Origin: Roseiarcus sp963741845
GTDB taxonomy: Bacteria > Pseudomonadota > Alphaproteobacteria > Rhizobiales > Beijerinckiaceae
DNA: 64,000 nucleotides
Assembly (NCBI GenBank): GCA_963741845.1
Contig: CAVUJV010000033.1
Coordinates: 1-64,000 of the forward strand
Direction of reading: 5' to 3'
The notes under the pieces are model-generated. The model saw only the letters and a program-made list of their open reading frames with translations. It ran no database searches and was not told the DNA's origin. The position numbers and the translations under genes were made by a program. How positions within the stretch are numbered: the first letter of the stretch is position 1; each line of letters starts with the position of its first letter. Positions 26,249 through 35,371 of this stretch are shown in pieces.

Positions 26249-27966
26249 ATGGCTTCCATACAGACGTCCACGCCGACGCGCGAGGACTTTACCGCTCTGC
26301 TCAACGAAACCTATGGCGATGACGAGGCCTTCGAAGGCTCGGTCGTCAAGGGCCGGGTGGTCGCAATCGAGAAGGACATGGCCGTCATCGACGTCGGCCT
26401 GAAGACGGAAGGGCGCGTCGCCCTCAAGGAATTCACCAATCACGGCCGCGATCCCGCGCCGGGTGTCGGCGACGAGGTCGAGGTCTATCTGGAGCGCATC
26501 GAGAACGCGCTCGGCGAGGCCGTCATCTCGCGCGACAAGGCGCGCCGCGAGGAGAGCTGGGTCAAGCTCGAACAGGCCTTCGAGAAGAACGAGAAGGTCG
26601 AAGGCGTGATCTTCAACCAGGTCAAGGGCGGCTTCACGGTCGACCTCGACGGCGCCGTGGCCTTTCTGCCGCGCTAGCCAGGTCGACATCCGCCCGGTGC
26701 GCGACGTCGGCCCGCTCATGAACGTGCCGCAGCCCTTCCAGATCCTCAAGATGGATCGCCGCCGCGGCAACATCGTCGTGTCGCGCCGCACCGTGCTCGA
26801 GGAGAGCCGCGCCGAGCAGCGCCACGAGATCGTCGCCAACCTGCAGGAAGGCCAGGTCATCGAGGGGACGGTCAAGAACCTCACCGACTACGGCGCGTTC
26901 GTGGACCTCGGCGGCATCGACGGCCTGCTGCATGTCACCGACATCGCCTGGCGGCGCGTCAATCACCCGAGCGAGGTGCTCACCATCGGCCAGCAGGTCA
27001 AGGTGCGCATCATCAAGATCAACCACGAGACGCATCGCATCTCGCTCGGCATGAAGCAGCTGCAGGACGACCCGTGGCTGAACATCGAGACCCGCTACAG
27101 CGTCGGGCAGAAGCTCAAGGGCCGCGTGACGAACATCGCCGATTACGGCGCCTTCGTCGAGCTCGAGCCGGGCATCGAGGGGCTCATCCACGTCTCCGAA
27201 ATGTCCTGGACGAAGAAGAACGTCCATCCGGGCAAGATCGTCTCGACGAGCCAGGAGGTCGAGGTTCAGGTGCTGGAGGTCGACTCCGCCAAGCGCCGCA
27301 TCTCGCTCGGCCTCAAGCAGACGCTGCAGAATCCGTGGGAAGCCTTCGCCGAGAGGCATCCGGTGGGTTCGACGGTCGAGGGCGAGGTCAAGAACAAGAC
27401 CGAGTTCGGTCTCTTCGTCGGCCTCGACGGCGACGTGGACGGCATGGTCCACCTCTCCGATCTCGACTGGAACCGTCCGGGCGAGCAGGCCATCGAGGAT
27501 TACAAGAAGGGCGACAAGGTCACCGCCAAGGTGCTCGACGTGGATGTCGAGAAGGAGCGCATCGCGATCGGCGTCAAGCAGCTCGCCAGCGACCCCTTCG
27601 CCAAGAAGGCGGACGGCGAGGGCGATCTGCACAAGGGCTCGGTCGTCACCTGCGAGATCCTGGAGGTGAAGGACGGCGGCCTCGAAGTGAAGATCGCCGG
27701 CACGGACCTGACGGCCTTCATCAAGCGGAACGAACTCGCCCGCGATCGCGGCGACCAGCGCCCCGAGCGTTTCTCGGTCGGCGAGAAGGTGGACGGCGCG
27801 CGTCACGCAGTTCGACCGCAAGGCGCGCAAGGTCGCCGTCTCCATCAAGGCGCTGGAAGTCGCCGAGGAGAAGGAGGCGATCGCCCAGTACGGCTCGGCC
27901 GACTCGGGCGCCTCGCTCGGCGACATTCTGGGCGCGGCCCTCAAGGCCCGCGAGCAGAAGAAGTAA
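26249..27966 (+). CDS. rpsA: 30S ribosomal protein S1, two frame breaks
   Basis: S1 binds mRNA at the 30S platform and is normally essential. The reconstructed protein of about 571 residues has six S1 (OB-fold) repeats, with landmarks EGSVVKGRVVAIEKDMAVIDVGLKTEG split across the first, QVDIRPVRDVGPLM, IEGTVKNLTDYGAFVDLGG, GRVTNIADYGAFVELE and VEGEVKNKTEFGLFVGLDG. An extra t near 26675 creates a premature tag after AFLPR. An extra g near 27795 shifts the tail, which should read VTQFDRKARKVAVSIKALE and end in KAREQKK. Both are single-base insertions. A good aggag site precedes the ATG. Confidence 0.93.
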
Positions 27967-27996
27967 GCTCCGGCGGCCCCGCCGGCGCGAAAAGCC

Positions 27997-28032
27997 AAGG
28001 CCCGCATGGGGGTTCCCATGCGGGCCTTTTTT
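27997..28032 (+). terminator. Rho-independent terminator after rpsA
   Basis: A strong stem (aaggcccgcatggg / cccatgcgggcctt) with a short loop is followed by tttttt, about 30 bases after the corrected rpsA stop codon. Confidence 0.9.
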
Positions 28033-28244
28033 CTGGCGAAAACGACGCGCGAAATGGGGCGTCCATCGCCAGCCGCGGGCCGTCAGCGCCTTGCGCTTCC
28101 CCGCTGCCTGGTGATACTGACATGCCAGCTTGAGACGCGCCGTTCCGGCCGGGGGAACGGGCTGCGCCAGGCCGTCGTCGGCAGCCTGTTTGCGCGTGTG
28201 CGCGGGGACCGGCGGCCGGAGCAAGAAACTTGGGAGGAAAATCA

Positions 28245-29369
28245 ATGGCCATCATTCGCCGCATTCTCATGTCGGCTATCGCGATCGGCGCGCTTGCGGC
28301 GCCGGCGCTTGCCGCCGGGCCTCAGGCCGTGTCCGGCCCCGCGAGCGACCAGAAGTGCTTCGTCCCCTGGAAGGACAGCACGAAGTTCCTCAAGTGGCCC
28401 GCGAAGAAGGCGCCGTACCGGATCGCGCTCGCCAACGGCTATATCGCCAACACCTGGCGCATCCAGATGATCCAGACCGCCAAGGCCTTTGCGGCGCAGC
28501 CGGAGATCGCGGCCAAGCTCAAGGAGTTCAAGGTCGTCTCGACCGGCGAGGACGTGGCGGCCCAGATCGCCGCGGTCAACAATTTCATCGACTCGGGCTT
28601 CGACGCCATCGTCGTCGACGCGCAGAACCCGGAAGCCTTCAAGCCGGTCATCAAGCGCGCGAAGGCCGCGGGCGTCGTTCTCGTCGCCTTCGACAACATC
28701 CTCGACACCGAGGACGCGATCAATGTCGACGTCGACCAGAAGGGCCTCGGCGTCTATTGGGCGGACTGGCTCAACAAACACCTGCCCAACGGCGGCAAGA
28801 TCCTCGAAGTGCGCGGCGTGTCCGGCACGTCCGTCGATCGCGACCGCCACGAGGGCATCCACGAGACGCTCGACAAGACCGGCAAGAAGTGGAACGTGAT
28901 CGAGGTCTACGGCAAGTGGGACGATCCGACCGCGCAGAAAGTGACGGCCGACGCCATCGCCGTGCAGAAGCACTTCGACGGGATCACCGCGCAGGGCGGC
29001 GACACGGGCGTCGTGCAGGCGCTCCTCGACGCCAAGCATCCGCTGGTTCCCTTCGGCGGCGAGACGGAGAACGGCTTCCGCAAGTTCTGCGCGACGCTCG
29101 CGAGCAAGGGCCTGCTCTGCGCCTCGGGCGGCAGCGGTCCGGCGCAGGTCGCCGTCGCCATGAAGGTGGCGCTGGCCGCGCTTGAGGGCGAGGTCGTGCC
29201 GCAGTCGGTGAAGCTGCCGCTCGCGACGGCCGAGGACCCGAACTTCAAGGACGGCGAGAACTACTATCCCAAGGAATCCGACAATTTCTTCGTCGGCAAT
29301 TCCTTCCCGACCTGCGGCATCAACTTCACCGCGCAGGAGATCATGGGGCAGTCGAAAGAGAACAAGTAA
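28245..29369 (+). CDS. CUT2-type sugar ABC transporter substrate-binding protein
   Basis: A periplasmic binding protein (PF13407-like) of about 374 residues. Signal peptide at residues 1-24 (...GALAAPALAAG). The periplasmic fold shows PYRIALANGYIANTWRIQM, FIDSGFDAIVVDAQNPEAF, GVVLVAFDNIL and GGDTGVVQALLDA. ATG 28245 is preferred over an upstream TTG because a ggagg site lies 8 bases before it. Next come the ATPase and two permeases of the same system. The ligand is probably a pentose or other monosaccharide but cannot be read from the sequence. Confidence 0.9.
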   Translation: MAIIRRILMSAIAIGALAAPALAAGPQAVSGPASDQKCFVPWKDSTKFLKWPAKKAPYRIALANGYIANTWRIQMIQTAKAFAAQPEIAAKLKEFKVVSTGEDVAAQIAAVNNFIDSGFDAIVVDAQNPEAFKPVIKRAKAAGVVLVAFDNILDTEDAINVDVDQKGLGVYWADWLNKHLPNGGKILEVRGVSGTSVDRDRHEGIHETLDKTGKKWNVIEVYGKWDDPTAQKVTADAIAVQKHFDGITAQGGDTGVVQALLDAKHPLVPFGGETENGFRKFCATLASKGLLCASGGSGPAQVAVAMKVALAALEGEVVPQSVKLPLATAEDPNFKDGENYYPKESDNFFVGNSFPTCGINFTAQEIMGQSKENK

Positions 29370-29385
29370 GCGTTTCCGTCCTGCT

Positions 29386-29425
29386 CTCGTCCGGCTCGCG
29401 CGTCATCGCGGCCGGACGAGACGTT
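29386..29425 (+). terminator. Intra-operon hairpin between binding protein and ATPase genes
   Basis: A 10-bp stem (ctcgtccggc / gccggacgag) with a 15-base loop is followed by acgtttt. Its place after the binding-protein gene fits a partial terminator that lets the binding protein be made in excess over the membrane subunits. Confidence 0.65.
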
Positions 29426-29452
29426 TTACCCTGCCCAGAGAACGAGTCCCGC

Positions 29453-31007
29453 GTGACCGGAACGGAGCCCACCGACCCGATCCTCCGGATGGAGGGCGTG
29501 TCCAAGCGTTATGGCGGGGTGCGGGCGCTCGAGAACGCGAGCCTCGCCATCGGCGCGGGGCGTATTCACGCGATTCTCGGCGAGAACGGCGCCGGCAAGT
29601 CGACCCTCATCAAGATCCTGTCCGGAGTGGTGAAGCCCGACGGCGGGCGGATTCTGCTCGACGGCGCGAGAGGTTCATTTCGACTCGCCCGCCGCCGCCA
29701 ATCGGGCGGGGGTCGTCTGCATCTTTCAGGAGCTGTCGCTGGTCCCGGATCTGTCGGTTGCGGACAATATCGCCATCAGCAATCCGCCGCGCCGCCTCGG
29801 CCTCATCGACCGCCGCGCGCAGCGGCGCGTCGCGGAGGAGGCGCTGGCGCGCGCCGGCGCGCCTGACATTCATCCGATGGCGCTGGTGAAGGACCTGCCG
29901 CTCTCCCGGCGGCAGATGGTCGAGATCGCCAAGGCGCTCGCGCGCAATCCGCGTATCCTGATCCTCGACGAGGCGACCTCCGCGCTCACCGCCGCGGATG
30001 TCGAGAAGGTTTTCGTGGTGCTGAAGCGGCTGCGCGCCGAGGGGCTCGCGCTGCTCTTCATCTCGCACCGTATGCACGAGATCGACGAGCTTGCCGACGA
30101 TTGCACGGTCTTCCGCAACGGTTCGAACGTGGCCACCTTCGCCGCCGGGACGAAGACCGACGACGAGGTCGTCGAGATGATGATCGGCCGGGAGCTCGCG
30201 CATGTCTTTCCGCCGAAGCCGCCGCCGCGCGAAAGCGGGGAGACGCCGCTTCTCGACATCCGCGGCCTGAACTGGGGCGATCGGCTGCGCGACATTTCCT
30301 TCCACGCGCGCGCCGGCGAGATCGTCGGGCTCGGCGGCCTCGACGGGCAGGGGCAGCGCGACCTTCTGCTTGCGCTTTTCGGCGTGCTCCGCGGGGTGAC
30401 GGGCGAAATCCGCGTCGCGGGCAAGGCGGTGGCGCCGTCCAGTCCGAGCGCGGCCAAGGCGCCCGGCGTCGGGATGGCGCTGATCCCGGAGGACCGCAAG
30501 ACCGAAGGCCTCATGCTGCCCATGTCGCTTGCGGCCAACCTCTCCTTCGCCGCGCTCGACAAGGTGTCGCGCGGCGGCGTCATCGACCGCGCCCGCGAGG
30601 ACAAACTCGTCCGGGAGCAGATCGGGCTGCTCGCCATCCGCGGCGGGAACATGCAGATTCCCGTCGGCGCGCTTTCGGGCGGCAACCAGCAGAAGGTGGT
30701 CATCGCGAAATGGCTGATGGCGGAGCCGCGCATCATCCTGCTCAACGACCCGACGCGCGGCATCGACGTCGGCACCAAGCAGGAGATCTACCAGCTCCTG
30801 CGCCGGCTCGCCGACGCAGGCGCGGCGATCGTCTTCTATACGACGGACTATAGCGAGCTCATCGGCTGCTGCGACCGCGCGCTCGTGCTCTACGACGGGG
30901 CGATCCGGCGCGAACTTGTCGGCGACGAGATCACCGAGCGCGCGCTGATCGCGAGCGCCCTCAATCTCGAAGGGCCGGGCGAAGCCACAAGCGTGAGGGC
31001 GCAATGA
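29453..31007 (+). CDS. Sugar ABC transporter ATP-binding protein (CUT2, double ATPase), one frame break
   Basis: A cytoplasmic ATPase of about 517 residues with two nucleotide-binding domains, as in RbsA/XylG. Domain 1 has Walker A GENGAGKSTLIK, LSRRQMVEIAKAL and Walker B ILILDEATSAL. Domain 2 has a degenerate Walker A (GGLDGQGQRDLL), signature LSGGNQQKVVIAKWL and NDPTRGIDVG. The frame breaks near 29665, where one extra g separates ILLDG from REVHFDSPAAANRAGV. Correcting it restores the intact protein. The start is GTG and the stop overlaps the permease ATG. Confidence 0.88.
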
Positions 31008-31984
31008 GCGACTGGCGCTTTGCGCTGAACCAGAATCGCCCGACGCTGATCGCGCTTGCGCTCTTCGTCGTGATGTTCGCGATCTATAGCGCCAATCATC
31101 CCGCGGGGTTCTCCGCCAATGTCGTGCAGACGGCGGCGAACAAGGGAGTCCTGCTTGCGCTCGTGGCGGTCGCGCAGACCTTCGTCGTCATCACCGCCGG
31201 CATCGACCTTTCGGTCGGCGCGGTCTTCGTCCTGACCAATTGCCTTGCGTCCTGGATCGTGGTCGGAACGGCCGGGAGCGCCGCGCTCGGCGTCCTCGGC
31301 GTCCTCGCCGCGGGCCTCGCCTGCGGGGCGCTGAACGGGCTCATCGTGATTTACGGCCGGTTGCAGCCGATCGTCACGACGATCGCGACGGGCGCGATCT
31401 TCTACGGGATCGCGCTCATCCTGCGGCCGAGCCCGGGCGGCGACGTCTACGCGCCGCTCGCGGACGCCCTGACGGGCCAGATCTTCGAGCTCGTTCCCGC
31501 GAGTCTCGTCGCCCTCGCGGCGGTCGTGCTGATCGTCTGGGTTCCCTACGCCCGATCCGAGATGGGCCGTGCGGCCTATGCGGTCGGCTCGTCCGAGCAG
31601 GCGGCCTATATGTCCGGCGTTCCCGTCGCCCGCGCGAAATTCCTTGCCTATGTGCTCTCGGGGCTGGCGGCGGCGCTCGGCGGGCTCTTCCTTACCTTCG
31701 TCACCTATTCGGGCGAGGCTTCGGTCGCGACGGGCAGCTCCTACACGCTCTATTCGATCGCCGCTGTGGTGCTTGGCGGCGTCTCGCTCTATGGCGGCTC
31801 GGGCAGCGCGATCGGCGCGATCTTCGGCGCGCTGATGTTCCGCACGATCGGCGACCTTCTGTTCGTCTTCGATCTCGATCCCCTGTGGCAGCCGCTCTTT
31901 CAGGGGATCGTGCTGCTGGCCGCCGTCTCGCTCGGCGCTGCGCGGCTCTTCCAGGTACGCAACCGGCTGGAGCTCTTCGAATGA
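31004..31984 (+). CDS. CUT2 sugar ABC transporter permease 1
   Basis: A 326-residue inner-membrane permease (BPD_transp_2 family) with about eight to ten hydrophobic segments. The conserved family region ITAGIDLSVGAVFVL and the later YSIAAVVLGGVSLYGG are present. It overlaps both the ATPase gene and permease 2 by ATGA, so the four genes are one operon. It pairs with permease 2 to form the channel. Confidence 0.92.
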   Translation: MSDWRFALNQNRPTLIALALFVVMFAIYSANHPAGFSANVVQTAANKGVLLALVAVAQTFVVITAGIDLSVGAVFVLTNCLASWIVVGTAGSAALGVLGVLAAGLACGALNGLIVIYGRLQPIVTTIATGAIFYGIALILRPSPGGDVYAPLADALTGQIFELVPASLVALAAVVLIVWVPYARSEMGRAAYAVGSSEQAAYMSGVPVARAKFLAYVLSGLAAALGGLFLTFVTYSGEASVATGSSYTLYSIAAVVLGGVSLYGGSGSAIGAIFGALMFRTIGDLLFVFDLDPLWQPLFQGIVLLAAVSLGAARLFQVRNRLELFE

Positions 31985-32956
31985 GCCTGGAGGCAAGAGG
32001 CGGCGGCGCCTCGCTCATGGCGCGAATTGACCGGCCGGTGGCGATCGCCTTCGCCTGCATTATCGTGCTGCTGCTGGTCGGCGCGATCTATTCGCCGAGC
32101 TTTCTGTCGCCCGCGTACCTGCTGCAGCAGTTGAAGGTCGCCTCCTTCCTCGGCGTGATCGCCACCGGCACGATGATTGTCATCCTGCTCGGCCAGATCG
32201 ACCTTTCCGTTCCCTGGGTCGTCGCGGTCGGGGGCATGATGTCGACGGCGGCGACCGCCTGGGGGCCGGCGGGCGGCGCGCTCGCCATTCCCTTCGGGGT
32301 CGGCTGCGGCGTCGCGCTCGGCCTCGTGAACGGCTTCGGGGTCGCCTACCTGCGCATTCCCTCGATGATCGTGACGCTCGCGGTCAACGCGGTCGCGCAG
32401 GGGCTCATGGTCGTGCATACGGGCGGCTTCTCCCCGCAGGAACTCGTCCTCGCCCGCGATGCGGAAGCTCGCGACGGGCACGCTTGCCTTCGGCCTGCCG
32501 AACGCGCTCCTCGTCTGGGCGGTCATCGGCGTCGCGGCGGTCTTCCTTCTCAACCGCACGACCTTCGGCCGCGCGGTCTACGCCATCGGCAACCGCGAGC
32601 GCGCGGCCTATCTCTCGGGCGTCAACACCCAGCGCATCGTGCTGATCGCCTTTGCGGTGGCGGGCGGTCTTTCGGCCTTCGGCGGCGTGCTGCTCGCGGG
32701 CTATGCGAGCAAGGCCGCGCAGGGCATGGGCGACGCCTATCTCCTGCCGGCGATCGCCTCCGTCGTGCTCGGCGGCGCATCGATCCTCGGGGGCCGCGGC
32801 AGCTATCTCGGCACGGTCGCGGGCGTCATTCTCATCACGCTGCTCCAGTCGATCCTGTCGGTCGTGCAGATGCCGGACGCCGGACGCCAGATCATCTATG
32901 GCGTCGTGATCGTCGCGATGCTGCTGCTCTACGGCCGGGAGAGCGCTTCCCGATAG
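31981..32956 (+). CDS. CUT2 sugar ABC transporter permease 2, one frame break
   Basis: A second BPD_transp_2 permease, about 324 residues once repaired. The first part carries ILLGQIDLSVPWVVAVGGM and the second carries AIGNRERAAYLSGVN and LPAIASVVLGGASILGGRG. The frame changes near 32440, where one extra g after 'ccgcag' joins GGFSPQ to NSSSPAMRKLATG. The ATG overlaps the permease 1 stop. The 3' end overlaps the convergent LysR gene by about 28 bp. Confidence 0.87.
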
Positions 32957-33858
32957 GTCTCGGGGCACGTCGTCAATCGCGCGCGCAGATCCTCGATCAG
33001 CCAGCGCCCGGCGCGGCCGATCTCGCGGCCGCGCATGTTGAGGACGTGGACGCGGAACTGGAACGGATCGTGCTCCGCGAGTTCGAGCGCTTTCAGCCGT
33101 CCCTCCGCGATCGGGCCCGCCACCAGGTGTTTGGGCATATTGCACCAGCCGAAACCCGCGAGCAGGAATTCGAGGCGGGTCGAAAGATCGGCGAAGCGCC
33201 AGATATGACGGCTCACGATGCCGCCGGAAAAGTTCTGGGTGAGCGGGGTGCGGTCGGTGAGCACGAGCTGGACATAGGGTTCGAGCGTCGCGCGGGAGAT
33301 CGGCTCGGGCTCCTTCGCCAGAGGGTGGTCGACGCTGACCACGCGCACGACGTCGATGGGGACGAGGAATTCGGCGGTCAGATCGCCGGCGCCGGTCGGG
33401 TGGATCGGCGCGATGGCGAATTGCGCGACGCCCTCGCGCAGGCGCTGCTCCGAGCCGCCGAGCGTCTCGGTGAAGATCGACACCGGCAGGTCGGGAAAGG
33501 GGTCGTGGAGCGCCTTGAGGCTCGCGATCAGCGGCTCGTGCGGAAAGATCGGATCGACCGCGAAGGCGAGCTCCGGCTCGACGTCGGCGGCGATGCAGGA
33601 GGCGCGCTTGCGGAACTCCGCCGCGCCGGCGAGGAGCCTGCGCGCGTCCTTGGCGAGCGCCATCCCGGCCGGGGTGGGGCGCGGGATCTTGCCTGAGCGG
33701 TCGAAGAGGGCGATCCCGAGCTCGCCCTCCAGCGCCGCGATGGACTGGCTGACCGCCGACTGGACCCGTCCGAGCTTCCGCGCGGCGGCCGAGAAACTGC
33801 CTTCATCGACGACGGCGACGAAGATGCGCATTTGATCGAGGGTGAGGCTGTCGAGCAT
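32929..33858 (-). CDS. LysR-family transcriptional regulator
   Basis: A 309-residue regulator. The N-terminal winged helix-turn-helix (residues 4-63) includes MRIFVAVVDEGSFSAAARKL and VQSAVSQSIAALEGELGI. The remainder is the periplasmic-binding-like effector domain. It is divergent from the nitroreductase gene at 34052, the usual LysR arrangement, so it probably controls that gene. Its 3' end overlaps permease 2. Confidence 0.92.
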   Translation of the reverse strand: MLDSLTLDQMRIFVAVVDEGSFSAAARKLGRVQSAVSQSIAALEGELGIALFDRSGKIPRPTPAGMALAKDARRLLAGAAEFRKRASCIAADVEPELAFAVDPIFPHEPLIASLKALHDPFPDLPVSIFTETLGGSEQRLREGVAQFAIAPIHPTGAGDLTAEFLVPIDVVRVVSVDHPLAKEPEPISRATLEPYVQLVLTDRTPLTQNFSGGIVSRHIWRFADLSTRLEFLLAGFGWCNMPKHLVAGPIAEGRLKALELAEHDPFQFRVHVLNMRGREIGRAGRWLIEDLRARLTTCPETYREALSRP

Positions 33859-33963
33859 GCTGGCCCACGCAAATCATCGCCGGGCTCGCCCCGGCAACCC
33901 ACTTCCTTGGGTCCGCCGGGGATGGACGGGCGAAGCCCGGCCATGGCGATCGAACGCTCTTAT

Positions 33964-33978
33964 ATCATTTCCTCTGAT
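33964..33978. promoter_or_regulatory. Candidate LysR operator (atca-N7-tgat)
   Basis: An interrupted dyad atca tttcctc tgat of the T-N11-A class lies in an AT-rich patch between the divergent LysR and nitroreductase genes, about 75 bp before the latter's start. Confidence 0.45.
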
Positions 33979-34051
33979 AGAAACCATCAAAATTTGGCCA
34001 ATTGCGCTGATGATCGCCGCCGATCATGTTGCAGCGCAGGAGGTTCAAATC

Positions 34052-34663
34052 ATGTCAGAACTCAAAGTCCAACGTGGCGTTCCGCTCGGCTCCGCCGCCC
34101 TCGCGCAGCTCTTCACGGAGGCGCGCACCCATAATGCTTTCCGGGACAAGCCTGTCCCGAACGAGTTGCTCAAGCAGGCGGTCGAACTCGCCAAGATGGG
34201 CCCGACCGCTGCGAATCAGCAGCCGCTTCGCGTCCTGTTCCTCCGCTCGAAGGAGGCCAAGGAGCGGCTCCGTCCCGCGCTCAGTCCGGGCAATGTCGAC
34301 AAGACCATCGCCGCTCCCGTCGTAGCGCTGACCGCCTACGACGTCGAGTTCTACGAACACCTGCCATTCCTCTTTCCGCACGCGGATGCGAAGAGCTGGT
34401 TTTCCGGCAATGCCGAATTCGCCGCGCGCAGCGCTTTCCAGAACGGCACGCTGCAGGTCGGCTATTTCCTCCTCGCGCTGCGGTCGCTCGGCCTCGACGC
34501 CGGGCCGATGACCGGCTTTGACGCCGCCAAAGCGGACGCGGAGTTTTTCCCCGACGGCAAGGTCAAGTCCAATGTTCTGATCAACATCGGCTACGGCGAC
34601 GAAGAGAAGCTCTTCCCGCGAAGCCCGCGGCTCGCCTTCGAGCAGATGGCGCAAATTCTGTAG
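34052..34663 (+). CDS. Nitroreductase family protein (malonic semialdehyde reductase RutE/HadB-like)
   Basis: An FMN-dependent oxidoreductase of 203 residues. Landmarks are FTEARTHNAFRDKPVP, AKMGPTAANQQPLRVLFL, FQNGTLQVGYFLLALRSLGLDAGPMTGFD and SNVLINIGYG, matching the RutE/HadB branch. The start ATG follows an aggagg at 34038 with good spacing. The LysR gene is divergent. No other rut genes are present, so the substrate may not be malonic semialdehyde. Confidence 0.88.
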   Translation: MSELKVQRGVPLGSAALAQLFTEARTHNAFRDKPVPNELLKQAVELAKMGPTAANQQPLRVLFLRSKEAKERLRPALSPGNVDKTIAAPVVALTAYDVEFYEHLPFLFPHADAKSWFSGNAEFAARSAFQNGTLQVGYFLLALRSLGLDAGPMTGFDAAKADAEFFPDGKVKSNVLINIGYGDEEKLFPRSPRLAFEQMAQIL

Positions 34664-34672
34664 CGGATCAGG

Positions 34673-34699
34673 GGCCGGCGACATCGCCGGCCTCCCGGT
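34673..34699 (+). terminator. Hairpin after the nitroreductase gene
   Basis: A 9-bp stem ggccggcga-ca-tcgccggcc, then tcccggtttt, starts 10 bases after the nitroreductase stop. Confidence 0.6.
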
Positions 34700-34725
34700 T
34701 TTCACCAGGCCCGGAGCGGACGACA

Positions 34726-34815
34726 GTGGCGGACGTTCCGGTTCTCTATTATTCGAACGACGGCCATATCGAGACGATGGCCATCGCAACGACCGCAGCC
34801 AGCCTCTTCGGCTGA
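34726..34815 (+). pseudogene. Remnant of a WrbA-like NAD(P)H:quinone oxidoreductase
   Basis: A 29-codon reading frame from GTG 34726 gives VPVLYYSNDGHIETMA, which closely matches the FMN-binding start of WrbA (xVLVLYYSxYGHIETMA), and then ends at TGA after a few unrelated residues. The rest of the roughly 200-residue protein is absent. It is probably a deletion relic between the nitroreductase and DoxX genes, families often found near quinone reductases. Confidence 0.55.
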
Positions 34816-34845
34816 GGCGAACACGTTCCGAAAGGAGTCAGCCCC

Positions 34846-35274
34846 ATGAGCTCTCTCGCAACCGACGCGCGGCGCACGGCGACCGGCGCGTTCACGATCC
34901 TCCCGGCGTCCCTGGCGCCGGCCCTCCTGTCCGTGCTCCGCATCATGGCGGGACTCGCATTTCTCGAACATGGGACCGGGAAGCTGCTGGGCTTTCCGGC
35001 GCATCTGCCGTTTATCGACAAAATGCCGACGGGAATGCTCTATTTCACGGGAACGATGGAGCTTATCGGCGGAATTCTCGTCACGATCGGCCTCTTCACC
35101 CGGCCGGCGGCGTTTGTGCTTTCCGGATTCATGGCTTTCGCCTTTTTCCTTGCACATTTTCCGCACAGCTTGTTCCCCGCGATCAACGGGGGCGAGGCGG
35201 CGCTGCTTTACTGCTTCGTCTTCCTGTATCTCGCGGCCGCGGGTCCCGGTCCGTGGTCGGTGGACCGAAACTGA
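34846..35274 (+). CDS. DoxX family membrane protein
   Basis: A 142-residue integral membrane protein with four hydrophobic segments (about residues 20-40, 65-82, 90-110, 118-135). DoxX signatures are LRIMAGLAFLEHGTGKLLGFP and GTMELIGGILVTIGLFTRPAA. A ggaaaggag-like site precedes the ATG. The family is often linked to thiol or redox balance; the exact role is unknown. Confidence 0.9.
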   Translation: MSSLATDARRTATGAFTILPASLAPALLSVLRIMAGLAFLEHGTGKLLGFPAHLPFIDKMPTGMLYFTGTMELIGGILVTIGLFTRPAAFVLSGFMAFAFFLAHFPHSLFPAINGGEAALLYCFVFLYLAAAGPGPWSVDRN

Positions 35275-35322
35275 GTCGATCTGTTTTGCGTAGGGCCCAC
35301 CTCCAGTCCGACGCAAACAATG

Positions 35323-35356
35323 AGGCCGCGGGCGTCATGGCCCGCGGCCTTTTTTC
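35323..35356. terminator. Bidirectional terminator between doxX and the racemase-family gene
   Basis: A 10-bp stem (ggccgcgggc / gcccgcggcc with short loop) is followed by tttttt on the plus strand. It lies 50 bases after the doxX stop and just beyond the convergent minus-strand stop at 35372. Confidence 0.85.
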
Positions 35357-35371
35357 TTGGTGTGCGCGTCG

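Noticed and set aside
26249..27966. Programmed frameshifting or a split S1 protein
   Set aside because: No slippery heptamer or pseudoknot is evident, the first break makes an immediate stop within an S1 repeat, and the same kind of one-base insertion occurs in many unrelated genes.
31240..33696. An 818-codon plus-strand frame spanning the permeases and the LysR gene
   Set aside because: Only its middle part (31981 to about 32440) is real, as the first half of permease 2. The rest is out of frame with permease 1 or antisense to the LysR gene.
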